Assembly: GCA_046727435.1 (NCBI GenBank)
Contig: JBKPCR010000512.1
Span: 1 to 15,654 of the forward strand
Length of the DNA: 15,654 nt
Origin: CAVPRW01 sp046727435 [NCBI: bacterium]
GTDB taxonomy: Bacteria > Tectomicrobia > Entotheonellia > J063
Reading direction: 5' to 3'
Below the pieces are notes generated by a model. The model was not told the origin of the DNA, ran no database searches, and worked only from the letters and a program-made list of their open reading frames with translations. Position 1 is the stretch's first letter; the number at the start of each line of letters is the position of its first letter. A program made the translations under genes and the position numbers. Positions 15,637-15,654 of this stretch are shown in pieces.

Positions 15637-15654
15637 AGGCTGTGCCGTGCGCAC

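Noticed and set aside
1-15654. CRISPR arrays, tRNA or rRNA genes
   Set aside because: I saw no regularly spaced repeats and no tRNA-like or rRNA-like sequence on either strand.

Overview
This window is a GC-rich bacterial accessory region made of nested and decaying mobile DNA. It ends at a conserved housekeeping-type gene, a CinA/YfaY-like protein at 14353-15636. The sequence does not fix the organism. A Gram-negative host is suggested by the Tn3-family elements, an exported 5'-nucleotidase with a signal peptide, and a CinA protein that resembles the gammaproteobacterial YfaY type.

Layout. (1) Bases 2-115 hold the 3' tail of an IS701-like transposase. (2) Bases 159-8269 are a Tn3-family transposon of about 8.1 kb with near-perfect 39-bp terminal inverted repeats. 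It carries tnpA (minus strand), an exported 5'-nucleotidase (minus), a 234-residue tyrosine recombinase (minus), an IS481-type transposase (plus) and a second, short tyrosine recombinase (plus). The block 3315-7616, holding the nucleotidase, first recombinase and IS481-type transposase, is bounded by a second pair of inverted repeats of about 50 bp. It is either a transposon nested inside the Tn3 element or a segment flanked by recombinase sites. The IS481-type transposase and the second recombinase are each broken by an in-frame TAG. (3) Bases 8310-8790 are an internal fragment of a second, different Tn3-family transposase.

(4) Bases about 8794-12393 are the remains of an anti-phage type island. 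They hold a large P-loop ATPase of the DUF499/DUF6079 (BrxC/PglY-like) type whose 5' end is joined to the Tn3 fragment and whose 3' end is shifted by what looks like one inserted base. After it comes a chimeric ORF that joins the start of a minimal nucleotidyltransferase to the DPPF-motif part of a DUF1156-type DNA methylase. (5) Bases 12394-13672 are mostly non-coding and contain a frameshifted IS630-like transposase remnant. (6) Bases 13673-14294 hold an intact excisionase-like HTH gene and the C-terminal scrap of a tyrosine integrase, the leftovers of an island integration module. (7) The window closes with cinA/yfaY, probably the edge of the host backbone.

How it fits together: a methylase/ATPase defence locus, probably brought in with an xis-int module, was bombarded by transposons and then collapsed by deletion and frameshift. 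The youngest-looking part is the 8.1-kb Tn3 element, because its ends are still almost identical. No complete new system is present. The most notable points are the double inverted-repeat architecture with two tyrosine recombinases, the paired amber codons, and the fused defence-gene remnants.
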